Source: Korobacter sp963758505
Lineage (GTDB): Bacteria > Acidobacteriota > Terriglobia > Terriglobales > Acidobacteriaceae
DNA length: 64,000 nt
NCBI GenBank assembly: GCA_963758505.1
Contig: CAVWVJ010000003.1
Coordinates: 620,001-684,000 of the forward strand
Direction: 5' to 3'
The translations under genes were made by a program, and so were the position numbers. The notes under the pieces are model-generated. The model did no database searches, was not told the origin of the DNA, and was given only the letters and a program-made list of their open reading frames with translations. Shown here in pieces: positions 37,922 through 46,067 of this stretch. Position 1 is the stretch's first letter, and every line of letters begins with the position of its first letter.

Positions 37922-38749
37922 ATGCCCGAAGGCGATACCATCTTTCGCGCGGCGCGCACGCTGGACCGCGCTCTAGCCGGCAAGATCGTCACCCGCTTCC
38001 AGACCGTGCTGCCGAAACTCGGCCGCGTTGACGAAGACTCTCCTGTCGCCGGCCGCAGCGTTGAAAAAGTCGAGGCGCGTGGCAAATGGCTGCTGATGCA
38101 CTTCTCCGGCGACCTCATCCTGCTCACCCACATGCTGATGAGCGGAAGCTGGCATATCTACCGCCCAGGGGAGCGCTGGAAATCGGCGCCGCGGGATATG
38201 CGCATCGTCCTCGAAACCGCGGATATCCTTGCCGTCGCCTTTCGCGTTCCCGTTGCCGAGTTTCATTCCGCGGCATCGCTGCGCCGCCACCCCGGATTGA
38301 ACCGTCTCGGGCCGGACATCCTGGGCCAGGATTTCGACGCGACAAAGGCGCTCGAACGGCTGCAGTCGCGCCCTGAACTCGAACTGGCCGAGGCGGTGCT
38401 CAACCAATCCGTACTTGCGGGCCCCGGCAACGTCTTCAAATCGGAGATCTGCTTCGCGTGCCGCTTGCATCCGTTACGCAAAATCGCTTCGCTCGGGCAT
38501 ACCGAACTGCAGCGCGTAGTGGAAACGGCCCACCGTTATATGACGGCCAACGTCGCCGAGACCTCCGGCGACAAGATCGTGACCTACACCGGCTTCCGCC
38601 GCACCACAGGCCGCGCTGACCCGTACGCCCGGCTCTGGGTTTACGGCCGCGCCGGAGAACCCTGCCGGCAATGCGGAACCCCGATCGAAGTAACCCGCCA
38701 GGGCAGCAACGCGCGAAAGACGTACTATTGTCCTCACTGCCAGAAGTAA
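37922..38749 (+). CDS. nei: DNA glycosylase/AP lyase, Fpg/Nei family (endonuclease VIII type)
   Basis: The 275-residue product begins MPEGDTIFRAARTLDRAL, with the catalytic Pro2 and Glu3 exposed after Met removal. It ends with a zinc finger (CRQCGTPIEVTRQG...YYCPHCQK). The D at position 5 and overall wording fit the Nei branch and not Fpg/MutM. It cuts oxidised bases and the abasic site. Its ATG follows the lhr TAG with no gap, the same lhr-nei pairing that I recall from Actinobacteria, so the two may act together in repair. Confidence 0.92.
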   Translation: MPEGDTIFRAARTLDRALAGKIVTRFQTVLPKLGRVDEDSPVAGRSVEKVEARGKWLLMHFSGDLILLTHMLMSGSWHIYRPGERWKSAPRDMRIVLETADILAVAFRVPVAEFHSAASLRRHPGLNRLGPDILGQDFDATKALERLQSRPELELAEAVLNQSVLAGPGNVFKSEICFACRLHPLRKIASLGHTELQRVVETAHRYMTANVAETSGDKIVTYTGFRRTTGRADPYARLWVYGRAGEPCRQCGTPIEVTRQGSNARKTYYCPHCQK

Positions 38750-38770
38750 GTGGTTCGCGGAGGAACCAGA

Positions 38771-39481
38771 ATGAAATTTGCAGACAAGGTTGCACTGGTG
38801 GCCGGCGGCACCGGAGGCCTGGGCCGTGCCGTGAGTCTCGCGCTCCTCGCGCAGGGCGCGAAGGTCGTGGTCACCTACATCGTTCCGGAAGAGTTCGCGG
38901 CCCTGCAAACGGCAGCCGGTACCGGCGCCTCTCTTGAGGGTCACCCCCTCGACGTCACCGATGAAACCGCCACACGGAGATTGACGGACGAGATCGTCGC
39001 CAAGCATGGCCGTCTCGACCTGCTGGTCAACACCATCGGCGGTTATGCCGGCGGCATCAAGCTGTGGGAGCTCGATACCAAGGTATTCGAGAAAATGCTC
39101 GCGCTGAACCTGCGTGCCGGCTACGCTCTCGCCCGCGCCGCGGTGCCCGCGATGCTCAAGCAGCGGAGCGGAGCCATCGTCAACATAGCCGCCAAGGCTG
39201 CCGTCGATCACGCCGCTGGCGCATCCGCCTATGCGAGTTCGAAAGCGGCTGCCCTGGCGCTCATGGATTCCCTTGCCGAAGATTTGCGCGGAACCGGTGT
39301 GCGCGTGAACTCCGTCCTGCCGAGCATCATCGACACCGACGCCAATCGCAAGGCGATGCCAAATGCCGACTTCGCCAAGTGGCCCAAGCCGGAAGACATT
39401 GCCAACGTCGTTCTCTTCCTCCTGGGCGACGAAGCGCGGGTTGTGCACGGTGCCGCGATCCCTGTTTACGGAGCCCTCTAA
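38771..39481 (+). CDS. short-chain dehydrogenase/reductase
   Basis: The 236-residue SDR has the nucleotide-binding VALVAGGTGGLGRAV, the NTIGG block, and the catalytic SAYASSKAAALALM (YxxxK). The substrate is not deducible. The start at ATG 38771 has a GGAGG seven bases upstream. It follows nei by 21 bases on the same strand, so it may be read with lhr-nei, but a functional link is not evident. Confidence 0.92.
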   Translation: MKFADKVALVAGGTGGLGRAVSLALLAQGAKVVVTYIVPEEFAALQTAAGTGASLEGHPLDVTDETATRRLTDEIVAKHGRLDLLVNTIGGYAGGIKLWELDTKVFEKMLALNLRAGYALARAAVPAMLKQRSGAIVNIAAKAAVDHAAGASAYASSKAAALALMDSLAEDLRGTGVRVNSVLPSIIDTDANRKAMPNADFAKWPKPEDIANVVLFLLGDEARVVHGAAIPVYGAL

Positions 39482-39531
39482 GCCCAAGAGCTCTGTTCGG
39501 CTACCCTCGTCGTAATCATTTTCCAGCAAAC

Positions 39532-39575
39532 TACGAAAGTTTTCGTTGACAGTACGAATATCTTCGTAGTAGAGT
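39532..39575 (+). promoter_or_regulatory. blaI promoter with two BlaI-type operators
   Basis: Two palindromes flank or cover a promoter. ACGAAA-GT-TTTCGT spans 39533-39546. TACGAA-TATC-TTCGTA spans 39553-39568. TTGACA (39546-39551) and TAGAGT (39570-39575) are 18 bases apart, so the second operator fills the spacer. BlaI-family repressors bind dyads of this general kind, so autoregulation of the blaI operon is likely. Confidence 0.75.
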
Positions 39576-39583
39576 CACAACCC

Positions 39584-39973
39584 ATGAAAAGCGATGTCCC
39601 GAAAATGCCCACCGCGTCGGAACTGGAAATCCTTCGCGTGCTCTGGGAGCAGGGCCCGTCGACGGTAAAAGAGGTGCACGAAACGCTGAGCGCCCGCAGG
39701 CCCGTCGGCTACACCACCGTCCTCAAGCTTCTGCAGATTATGACCGTAAAGGGCACCGTATCGCGGAACGAGCGGGACCGTGCGCACGTATATGTTGCCT
39801 GTCAGCCCGCCGAGCGCACCAAGCGGCAACTCGCGGGCGAGATGTTGCAAAAAGTCTTCGGCGGCTCCGCCAGCGAACTGGTGTTGCACGCCCTCTCCGG
39901 CCAGAAAGCCTCGCACGAAGAAATTGAAGAGATTCGGCGCATGCTGGATGAGTTCGAAAGGAAGTTGCCATGA
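39584..39973 (+). CDS. BlaI/MecI/CopY-family transcriptional repressor
   Basis: The 129-residue protein has a winged helix at residues 10-80 (TASELEILRVLWEQGPSTVKEVHETL, GYTTVLKLLQIMTVKGTVSRNERDRAHVY) and a C-terminal dimerisation part (SEEIEEIRRMLDEF-like). In BlaI the repressor is cut by, or after, the partner M56 protease; here the protease gene overlaps by four bases (ATGA). Two dyads upstream are its likely operators. No beta-lactamase gene is adjacent, so the regulon is different. Confidence 0.93.
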   Translation: MKSDVPKMPTASELEILRVLWEQGPSTVKEVHETLSARRPVGYTTVLKLLQIMTVKGTVSRNERDRAHVYVACQPAERTKRQLAGEMLQKVFGGSASELVLHALSGQKASHEEIEEIRRMLDEFERKLP

Positions 39974-41925
39974 CGTTCCATCTCTCCCCGGAATTCGTCC
40001 GCGCATTAGGGTGGGGACTTCTGCACTTTGTCTGGCAGGGCGCCGCCGTCGCCGCTTTACTGTCGCTGCTGATGGCGTTTTGCCAGAAAGCGACGGTGCG
40101 CTATGCCGCATCCGTCCTCGCACTTCTGCTTATGCTGGCTCTTCCCGTCGCCACGTTCTTCGTACTACAGCAGCCCGCCCGGAATGCGCCAGCCACGATC
40201 ACCGACGACGCCTCCGCCACGCCGGTGAACACCGCCTGGGGACCTGCGAACGACCGGCATCACTCCCGGCCTTCGCAAAGCGAAGCTCAACCTGAGGCGA
40301 TCTTCTGGCTGGTGCGCCTCTGGATGATCGGAGTGGCATGCTTCACGCTGCGCAGCGCCGGAGGCTTTCTGCTGGTGCAGCGCGTTCGCAGGATCGCCAA
40401 TGTGCCGGCTTCCGGCGAGCTGTTGCGGCTTTGCCTTGCCGTGCAGCACCGCATGGGCATCGCGCGTGCGATCCGGTTCTGCCGTTCGACCGCGTTGCAG
40501 GTTCCGGCGGTCATCGGCGGCATACGGCCGATCGTATTGCTGCCCGTCACCGCCCTCACCGGCCTGAACGCGCTCCAGATCGAGGCGATTGTTGCCCACG
40601 AATTAGCGCACATCCGGCGACTGGATTATTTCGTGAACCTGTTCCAGGTCTTCGCTGAGACCGCACTCTTCTATCACCCTGCCGTCTGGTGGGTCAGTAA
40701 GACCATCCGCACCGAGCGCGAAAACTGCTGCGACGACACGGCAATTTCCGTCTGCGGAAATCGGCTCGAGTACGTACGGGCCCTCACTCACCTGGCGAGC
40801 ATGCGGCTGACTCCGCAGTTTGCGATGGCCGCCAATGGAAGCCCCTTGAAGGCACGCGTAAGGAGATTGTTGGGAATGGCCCAGGAGAAAGAAGGCGTTC
40901 GCAGCGAAAGTTCGGTGCTGTTGGGAGTATTGATTGTTGCCGGCTTGGTCCTCGCGGGAAATTCGCTGAGCACACGGGCCCAGGCGCAGGGCGAGAAAGC
41001 GCCCGTCGCCGTCACCCCTCCTGTTGCCGTCGAGATCCCGGCGATCGCGCCCCGCGCAGCCGTTTCCGCCATTGCGCCGCGCGTGGCCGTTTCTGTCGTG
41101 GCGCCCCGCGCCCCTGTTGCAATTCCCTCTCACTTCGTCGTTGTTCCCACCATGCCGATGATCGCACCACGAGCGGCGATCGCCACGGCAATCACCCTGC
41201 GGCCGACGATCAGCCTGGCAACTCCGGTGGCAATGGCACGGGCGATTCATGTGCAGCTCCCAAGCCTGCGCGCTTTGCTGGCACAAGCGGAGGCTCCGGC
41301 TTCCCCCGCACCTCCCGCGCGCTCTGAGTCTTACGTGGAGGACATGAAAGCCGCAGGCTACGGCGATCTCACCGTGGATGAACTGGTGGCGATGAAGGTC
41401 CAGGGCATCACCCCGGACTACGTGCGCGACATGAAAGCTGCAGGCCTGAAGATGGATGCCGACGAACTCATCGGGATGAAGGTGCAGGGCATCACCCCGG
41501 ACTACGTCAAGCAGATGCGCGCCGCCTATCCCAATATCGATTCGGACAGCATCATCGGAATGAAGGTCCAGGGAGTGACGCCCGAATATGCGGCCGAACT
41601 CGCGAAACTGGGCATCAAGGAAGATGCCGACGAGTTAATCGGGCTGAAGGTGCAAGGCGTCAGCCCCGAATACGTGCGCGATATGCGCGCGACGGGCATC
41701 GATTTTGATTCCGACGAACTGATCGGCATGAAGGTCCAGGGAGTCACTCCGGCGTACGTTGCGGCCTTGAAAGCAGCCGGCCTCGGCAAACTCGACGCCG
41801 ACGAGATCGTCGGCGCGAAGGTGATGGGTATTACGCCGGAATTCATCGAGAAGGCACGCAGCCACGGTTTCAAGGACCTGGATCTCGACAAACTCATTCA
41901 ACTGAAGGCCACGGGCGTTCTGTAA
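39970..41925 (+). CDS. BlaR1-like M56 membrane metalloprotease with a C-terminal repeat domain
   Basis: The 651 residues have N-terminal membrane helices (about 15-70 and 105-130) and the M56 zinc site HELAHIRRLD (H210, E211, H214) with TERENCCDD downstream. After a further helix near 318-335 comes a Pro/Ala-rich stretch. From about residue 450 there are seven or eight copies of a ~25-residue unit, typified by DELIGMKVQGITPDYVRDMK. The beta-lactam-binding sensor of BlaR1/MecR1 is absent and the repeats occupy its place. The next gene carries the same repeat type. Presumably it senses an unknown signal and inactivates the BlaI-like repressor. Confidence 0.9.
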   Translation: MTFHLSPEFVRALGWGLLHFVWQGAAVAALLSLLMAFCQKATVRYAASVLALLLMLALPVATFFVLQQPARNAPATITDDASATPVNTAWGPANDRHHSRPSQSEAQPEAIFWLVRLWMIGVACFTLRSAGGFLLVQRVRRIANVPASGELLRLCLAVQHRMGIARAIRFCRSTALQVPAVIGGIRPIVLLPVTALTGLNALQIEAIVAHELAHIRRLDYFVNLFQVFAETALFYHPAVWWVSKTIRTERENCCDDTAISVCGNRLEYVRALTHLASMRLTPQFAMAANGSPLKARVRRLLGMAQEKEGVRSESSVLLGVLIVAGLVLAGNSLSTRAQAQGEKAPVAVTPPVAVEIPAIAPRAAVSAIAPRVAVSVVAPRAPVAIPSHFVVVPTMPMIAPRAAIATAITLRPTISLATPVAMARAIHVQLPSLRALLAQAEAPASPAPPARSESYVEDMKAAGYGDLTVDELVAMKVQGITPDYVRDMKAAGLKMDADELIGMKVQGITPDYVKQMRAAYPNIDSDSIIGMKVQGVTPEYAAELAKLGIKEDADELIGLKVQGVSPEYVRDMRATGIDFDSDELIGMKVQGVTPAYVAALKAAGLGKLDADEIVGAKVMGITPEFIEKARSHGFKDLDLDKLIQLKATGVL

Positions 41926-41943
41926 CGCCAAGGAGAAATTTCC

Positions 41944-42885
41944 ATGAAGCGAGCGGCTGCCAATGTAATTGTTATCACGATAGTCCTTATCTCCTATATT
42001 TCGCTCTTCTCCGCCAACGCCTTCGAGAGCGGCGATTGGACGATGCGAAAATCCGAGGAACCCGGCAAAGTCCAGTTCTCGCTGATGCAGTCCAGCCAGG
42101 GCCACCAGTCGCAGCACTCTTCGAGTTGGGCGCTCGGGGCGTTTCAGGGTCTGGACACCACGACTTCTGCTCGTCACGATGTGCGCTTCACCATCACCCG
42201 TGACGCCGGCAAGTTCGAGTGCGAGGGCTTTCTTCGGGAGGGGGAAGGCGCCGGCCTCTTTCACTTCATGCCGGATCCGCAATACGCCCAGCAGATGGAA
42301 GCCCTCGGGTTTCGCGGGATCGACGGCGAGAAGCAATACGAGATGGCGGTTCTGGATGTCAGCGTGGCGTTCGCGCGGGAGATGGCAGGCGAACATTTAC
42401 GTGGGCTGGACACCGACAAGCTCATCGAATTCCGCATTTTCAATGTGGATTCGAAGTTCATCCATGATCTGCGCGATGCCGGGCTGCCGGCCGACAATAG
42501 CGCTCGACTGGTCGAGTTCCGCATCCACGGCGTGACCCCGGAGATGGCGCGCTCCCTGCGCCAGCAGGGCTACTCACCGGACGAATGCAAGCTGGTTGAA
42601 ATGCGCATCCATGGCGCTACTCCAGAGTTTCTCGAAGCGTTGGCGAAGCAGGGCTACCAGCATGTCGACCTCGACAAGCTGATCGAGTTTCGCATCCACG
42701 GCGTGTCCCCGGAGTTCATTGAGAAGCTCCACGGTCTAGGCTACGTGCATCCTGAGCCGGACAAACTCGTCGAAATGCGGATTCACGGCGTCACTCCCGA
42801 ATACATCGCGAGCATGCAAGCCAAAGGCCTGAAAGATCTCACCATCGACAAGCTGGTGGAGATGCGCATTCACGGCATCGACTGA
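41944..42885 (+). CDS. secreted protein with GVTPE-type repeats, partner of the M56 sensor
   Basis: The 313-residue product has a hydrophobic N-terminus (NVIVITIVLISYISLFSANAF), a 110-residue N-terminal domain starting SGDWTMRKSEEPGKVQFSLMQ, then about seven ~26-residue repeats of the form DKLVEMRIHGVTPEYIASMQ from about residue 150. These resemble the MKVQGITPDY units of the preceding protease, so both arose from one repeat family. AGGAG eight bases upstream sets the start. It lies 18 bases after the M56 gene, in the same operon. It may be the sensed or sensing partner; this is inference. Confidence 0.85.
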   Translation: MKRAAANVIVITIVLISYISLFSANAFESGDWTMRKSEEPGKVQFSLMQSSQGHQSQHSSSWALGAFQGLDTTTSARHDVRFTITRDAGKFECEGFLREGEGAGLFHFMPDPQYAQQMEALGFRGIDGEKQYEMAVLDVSVAFAREMAGEHLRGLDTDKLIEFRIFNVDSKFIHDLRDAGLPADNSARLVEFRIHGVTPEMARSLRQQGYSPDECKLVEMRIHGATPEFLEALAKQGYQHVDLDKLIEFRIHGVSPEFIEKLHGLGYVHPEPDKLVEMRIHGVTPEYIASMQAKGLKDLTIDKLVEMRIHGID

Positions 42886-42900
42886 AGCGTCACGGCAGCT

Positions 42901-44040
42901 CTAATACTTCGGGACGTTCGGGTCCACTTTCTCGGACCACGCATTGATGCCGCCGGTGAGATTATGTACGTTCTTGAAACCTTGCTGGCGAAGGAAGTCG
43001 ACAGCTTGGGCGCTGCGTCCTCCGAGCTTGCAGTGGGCGATAATCTCCCGGTTCGGATCGAGTTCACGGACGCGTTTCGGCAGGTCACCGAGCGGGATGA
43101 GATGGCCGCCGAGATTCGCGATCTGGTATTCGTGCGGCTCGCGCACATCGAGAATGAACAGTTTCTCTCCGGCATCCATTCTTCGTTTCAGCTCTTCAGG
43201 TTGAATCTCTCCGGCCATTCCCACCTCTCCTCCGCGAACTCCGCAGAACTGATCATAGTCGATGAGTTCCCTCACGGTGCGATGCGTCCCGCACACCGGA
43301 CAATCGGGATCTTTCTTCAGCCTCAACTCCTGAAACTTCATCGCTAACGCATCCACCAGTAACAACCGGCCGATGAGCGGTTCGCCAATCCCACAAACCA
43401 GCTTGATCACCTCGGTCGCCTGGATCACACCGAGCAATCCCGGAAGCACGCCCAACACCCCACCCTCGGCACACGACGGCACCATGCCTGGCGGCGGTGG
43501 CTCTGGATACAGGCACCGGTAGCAGGGTCCGCTTTCCGTAGCAAACACACTCGCCTGCCCTTCAAAGCGAAATACGGATGCATAGACGTTTGGCTTGCCC
43601 GTGAGCACACAAGCATCGTTGACAAGGTAACGCGTAGCAAAATTGTCGGTGCCGTCGGCGATGATGTCGAAGTTCTGGAAGATCGCCAGGGCATTCGCGC
43701 TGGCAAGTTTCGTATTGATCGCCTCGACCTTCACGAATGGATTGATCGCGGCAATCTTCTCGCTTGCCGATTCAACCTTCGGACGGCCCACGTCCGGCGT
43801 GGTGTGAATGATCTGGCGCTGCAGGTTGGTGAAATCCACGACATCAAAATCGATAATCCCCAGCGTTCCCACCCCGGCAGCCGCGAGGTAGAGCGCCAGC
43901 GGAGAGCCCAGCCCTCCCGTGCCTACGCAGAGAATACGTGCAGTTTTGAGCCGTAGCTGGCCTTCGAGTCCAACCTCCGGAAGCGAGAGGTGCCGCGCGT
44001 ACCGCAGCAATTCATCCTTGGTAAGTTGGGGGCTCTCCAT
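42901..44040 (-). CDS. moeB: MoeB/ThiF-type sulfur-carrier adenylyltransferase fused to rhodanese
   Basis: The 379-residue protein has an E1-like domain (CVGTGGLGSPLALYLAAAGVG, DFDVVDFTNLQRQI, ADGTDNFATRYLVND), zinc cysteines CYRC and CPVC, and a C-terminal rhodanese domain (about 285-375) with active-site loop CKLGGRS. It adenylates the C-terminal Gly-Gly of a MoaD/ThiS-like carrier and transfers sulfur to it. The carrier gene lies directly upstream (four-base gap). The ATG at 44040 is preferred; an in-frame start at 44058 would overlap the carrier gene. Confidence 0.93.
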   Translation of the reverse strand: MESPQLTKDELLRYARHLSLPEVGLEGQLRLKTARILCVGTGGLGSPLALYLAAAGVGTLGIIDFDVVDFTNLQRQIIHTTPDVGRPKVESASEKIAAINPFVKVEAINTKLASANALAIFQNFDIIADGTDNFATRYLVNDACVLTGKPNVYASVFRFEGQASVFATESGPCYRCLYPEPPPPGMVPSCAEGGVLGVLPGLLGVIQATEVIKLVCGIGEPLIGRLLLVDALAMKFQELRLKKDPDCPVCGTHRTVRELIDYDQFCGVRGGEVGMAGEIQPEELKRRMDAGEKLFILDVREPHEYQIANLGGHLIPLGDLPKRVRELDPNREIIAHCKLGGRSAQAVDFLRQQGFKNVHNLTGGINAWSEKVDPNVPKY

Positions 44041-44044
44041 TGGC

Positions 44045-44341
44045 TTATCCCCCGGCAATCGCGCCCACCACCATAAATGGCTCCGCGCCCTTCACGACCT
44101 CTTCGGGCACGGGAGCATCCGGCGACTCATGCGATAGATCTTCGCCGCACGCAAAGAACCGGATGAACGGACGGCGCTTCAGCGTACCGTGATCGCGGAT
44201 CGTGCCGCCCAGCATCGGATAGCGTTGCTCGATCGCAGTCAGAATCGCCGCCTGCGTCACCGCTCCATTAAGATCGAGCGCGACTTCGCCGTTGATCTTC
44301 GCTAGCGTTCGCAGATGGGCCGGAAGTACAACGCGGATCAT
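44045..44341 (-). CDS. MoaD/ThiS-family sulfur carrier protein
   Basis: The 98-residue product has a ubiquitin-like beta-grasp layout (IRVVLPAHLRTLAKINGEVALDL, TQAAILTAIEQRYPML) and ends VGAIAGG with the C-terminal Gly-Gly that is thiocarboxylated. It lies between the Asp-box propeller gene (four-base overlap) and the moeB-rhodanese gene. The pathway, molybdopterin, thiamine or a CysO-type cysteine route, cannot be told here; no other moa or thi genes are near. Confidence 0.9.
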   Translation of the reverse strand: MIRVVLPAHLRTLAKINGEVALDLNGAVTQAAILTAIEQRYPMLGGTIRDHGTLKRRPFIRFFACGEDLSHESPDAPVPEEVVKGAEPFMVVGAIAGG

Positions 44342-45453
44342 GGCAGGGTTTGCGCCTCTACTGAAAGCACCGCCGGCAGGTCGTGCACGATCGCCTTCCA
44401 GTTATCCCCGGCATCCGCCGAACCGTAGACCTGTCCGCCGGTGGTGCCGAAATAGATGCCGCATTCGTCGAGCGCGTCCACTGACATCGCATCGCGCAGC
44501 ACATTCACAAAGCAATTTTCCTGCGGAAGCCCTTTCGTCAGCGGCTCCCATTCGTTGCCCCCGCTCTTGCTGCGATACACGCGCAGCTTGCCCTCCGGCG
44601 GAAAGTGCTCCCCGTCGCTCTTGATCGGAACCACGTAGATCGTTTCCGGCTCGTGGGCGTGCACGTCGATCACGAACCCGAAGTCGGTCGGAAGATTTCC
44701 GCTGACCTCCGTCCACCGATCGCCGGCGTTGTCGCTACGCATCACGTCCCAATGTTTCTGCATGAAGAGCACGCCCGGCTTCTTGGGATGCATGGCGATG
44801 TGGTGCACGCAGTGGCCCACCTCGGCGGTGGGGTCGGGAATGTGCGCCGAACGCAGCCCCTGGTTGATCGGCAGAAAGCTCTTCCCCCCGTCGTCGGTTC
44901 GAAAAGCACCCGCGGCCGAGATCGCGATGAAGATGCGCTTAGGATCGCTGGGATCGAGAATGATCGTGTGCAGGCACATGCCTCCCGCGCCCGGCGTCCA
45001 GTGCGGTCCGGAGCCATGTTTCCGCAATCCGGAGAGTTCCGTCCAATTCTGCCCGCCGTCCGTAGTTTTGAACAACGCGGCGTCTTCGATGCCCGCATAT
45101 ACCGTGTCTGGATCGGTCAGCGACGGCTCGAGATGCCACACCCGCTTGAACTCCCAGGGATGCGCCGTGCCGTCATACCACTGGTGCGTACCGGGGACGC
45201 CGTCATATAGAAACTTGTTTCCCACCGGTTCAAAGGTCTTGCCGCCATCATTCGATCGCTGGATCTGCTGCCCAAACCATCCGCTCGACTGGGACGCATA
45301 GATGCGGTTCGGATCGGCAGGCGAGCCCTTCAGGTGATAGAGCTCCCACCCGGCGAAGTGCGGACCGCTTACATCCCACTTTTCCCGCTTGCCGTCAGAG
45401 GTCAGAATGAATGCCCCTTTGCGTGTGCCCACGAGTAATCGCACGCTGCTCAT
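44338..45453 (-). CDS. Asp-box (BNR) beta-propeller protein, sialidase-like
   Basis: The 371 residues contain at least five Asp-box motifs (SNDGGKTFEPV, TTDGGQNWTEL, TDDGGKSFLPI, SDNAGDRWTEV, SADAGDNWKAI), the pattern of BNR or Vps10/sortilin-like propellers. It has no signal peptide, so it is probably cytoplasmic, and sialidase activity is unproven. It is often annotated exo-alpha-sialidase. AAGGAG six bases upstream sets the start. It is the first gene of a three-gene operon with moaD and moeB. Confidence 0.85.
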   Translation of the reverse strand: MSSVRLLVGTRKGAFILTSDGKREKWDVSGPHFAGWELYHLKGSPADPNRIYASQSSGWFGQQIQRSNDGGKTFEPVGNKFLYDGVPGTHQWYDGTAHPWEFKRVWHLEPSLTDPDTVYAGIEDAALFKTTDGGQNWTELSGLRKHGSGPHWTPGAGGMCLHTIILDPSDPKRIFIAISAAGAFRTDDGGKSFLPINQGLRSAHIPDPTAEVGHCVHHIAMHPKKPGVLFMQKHWDVMRSDNAGDRWTEVSGNLPTDFGFVIDVHAHEPETIYVVPIKSDGEHFPPEGKLRVYRSKSGGNEWEPLTKGLPQENCFVNVLRDAMSVDALDECGIYFGTTGGQVYGSADAGDNWKAIVHDLPAVLSVEAQTLP

Positions 45454-45518
45454 GATCGACTCCTTCTTTGGAATGCAAACTTTATATCAATCGTTTCCTT
45501 ACCGGCAACCCGCCCCGA

Positions 45519-45932
45519 CTATCGCTTTTGGGCCTGCATTTCTTTAAACCCTTCGGCCGCCTGCTGCACATCCACCGGAAAATCTTCGAACTCCTGCACC
45601 TGGCGGATCTCGATAACCTCGTTCCGCGATGCTGGGCAGCGCTTCGCCCACTTGATGGCTTCTTCCTTCGAGTTCACGCGAATCATCCAATAGCCGCCCA
45701 GCACTTCCTTGGTTTCGATATACGGCCCATCCGTCACCTTGGGCTCGCCGCTCTCAAAGCTCACCCGTGCTCCCGAGGAGACTGGGTGCAGCCCGTCCAG
45801 GGCTATGAGTACCCCGGCTTTTTGCAGTTCTTCGTTGTACTTCATCATGGCGGCAACGGCATCCGCGGAAGGCATCGTGCCGGGGGCGGCGGTCTCGTAC
45901 CCCTTGGGAATCATCAGCATCATGAATCGCAT
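45519..45932 (-). CDS. YCII-related (DGPF) domain protein
   Basis: The 137-residue product starts MRFMMLMIPKGYETAAPGTMPS and has VTDGPYIETKEVLGGYWMIRVNSKEEAIKWAKRCPA, the DGPF/YCII fold signature. These small proteins are abundant in soil bacteria, often near ECF sigma factors; no sigma factor gene is seen here. The molecular role is unknown. AAAGGAG before the ATG supports the start. It is a separate unit from the moeB operon on the same strand. Confidence 0.88.
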   Translation of the reverse strand: MRFMMLMIPKGYETAAPGTMPSADAVAAMMKYNEELQKAGVLIALDGLHPVSSGARVSFESGEPKVTDGPYIETKEVLGGYWMIRVNSKEEAIKWAKRCPASRNEVIEIRQVQEFEDFPVDVQQAAEGFKEMQAQKR

Positions 45933-46014
45933 GTCGTTCTCCTTTCGTCCGCTTCGTAACTATGTCGAACGAGCCTACGGGAAATCGACGGAAACTGAAA
46001 AATATTTGCCGGGC

Positions 46015-46045
46015 AAAAAAAGAGGCACTCACAAGAGTGCCTCTT
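46015..46045 (-). terminator. rho-independent terminator of the FG-GAP gene
   Basis: On the minus strand an 11-bp stem (GAGGCACTC arms, 46020-46030 with 46035-46045) is followed by a run of seven T. It lies 23 bases after the FG-GAP gene stop. Confidence 0.9.
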
Positions 46046-46067
46046 CTCAACAGCACCGTTCCAGGGG

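Noticed and set aside
39584..42885. Beta-lactam resistance operon
   Set aside because: There is no beta-lactamase and no penicillin-binding sensor domain in the M56 protein.
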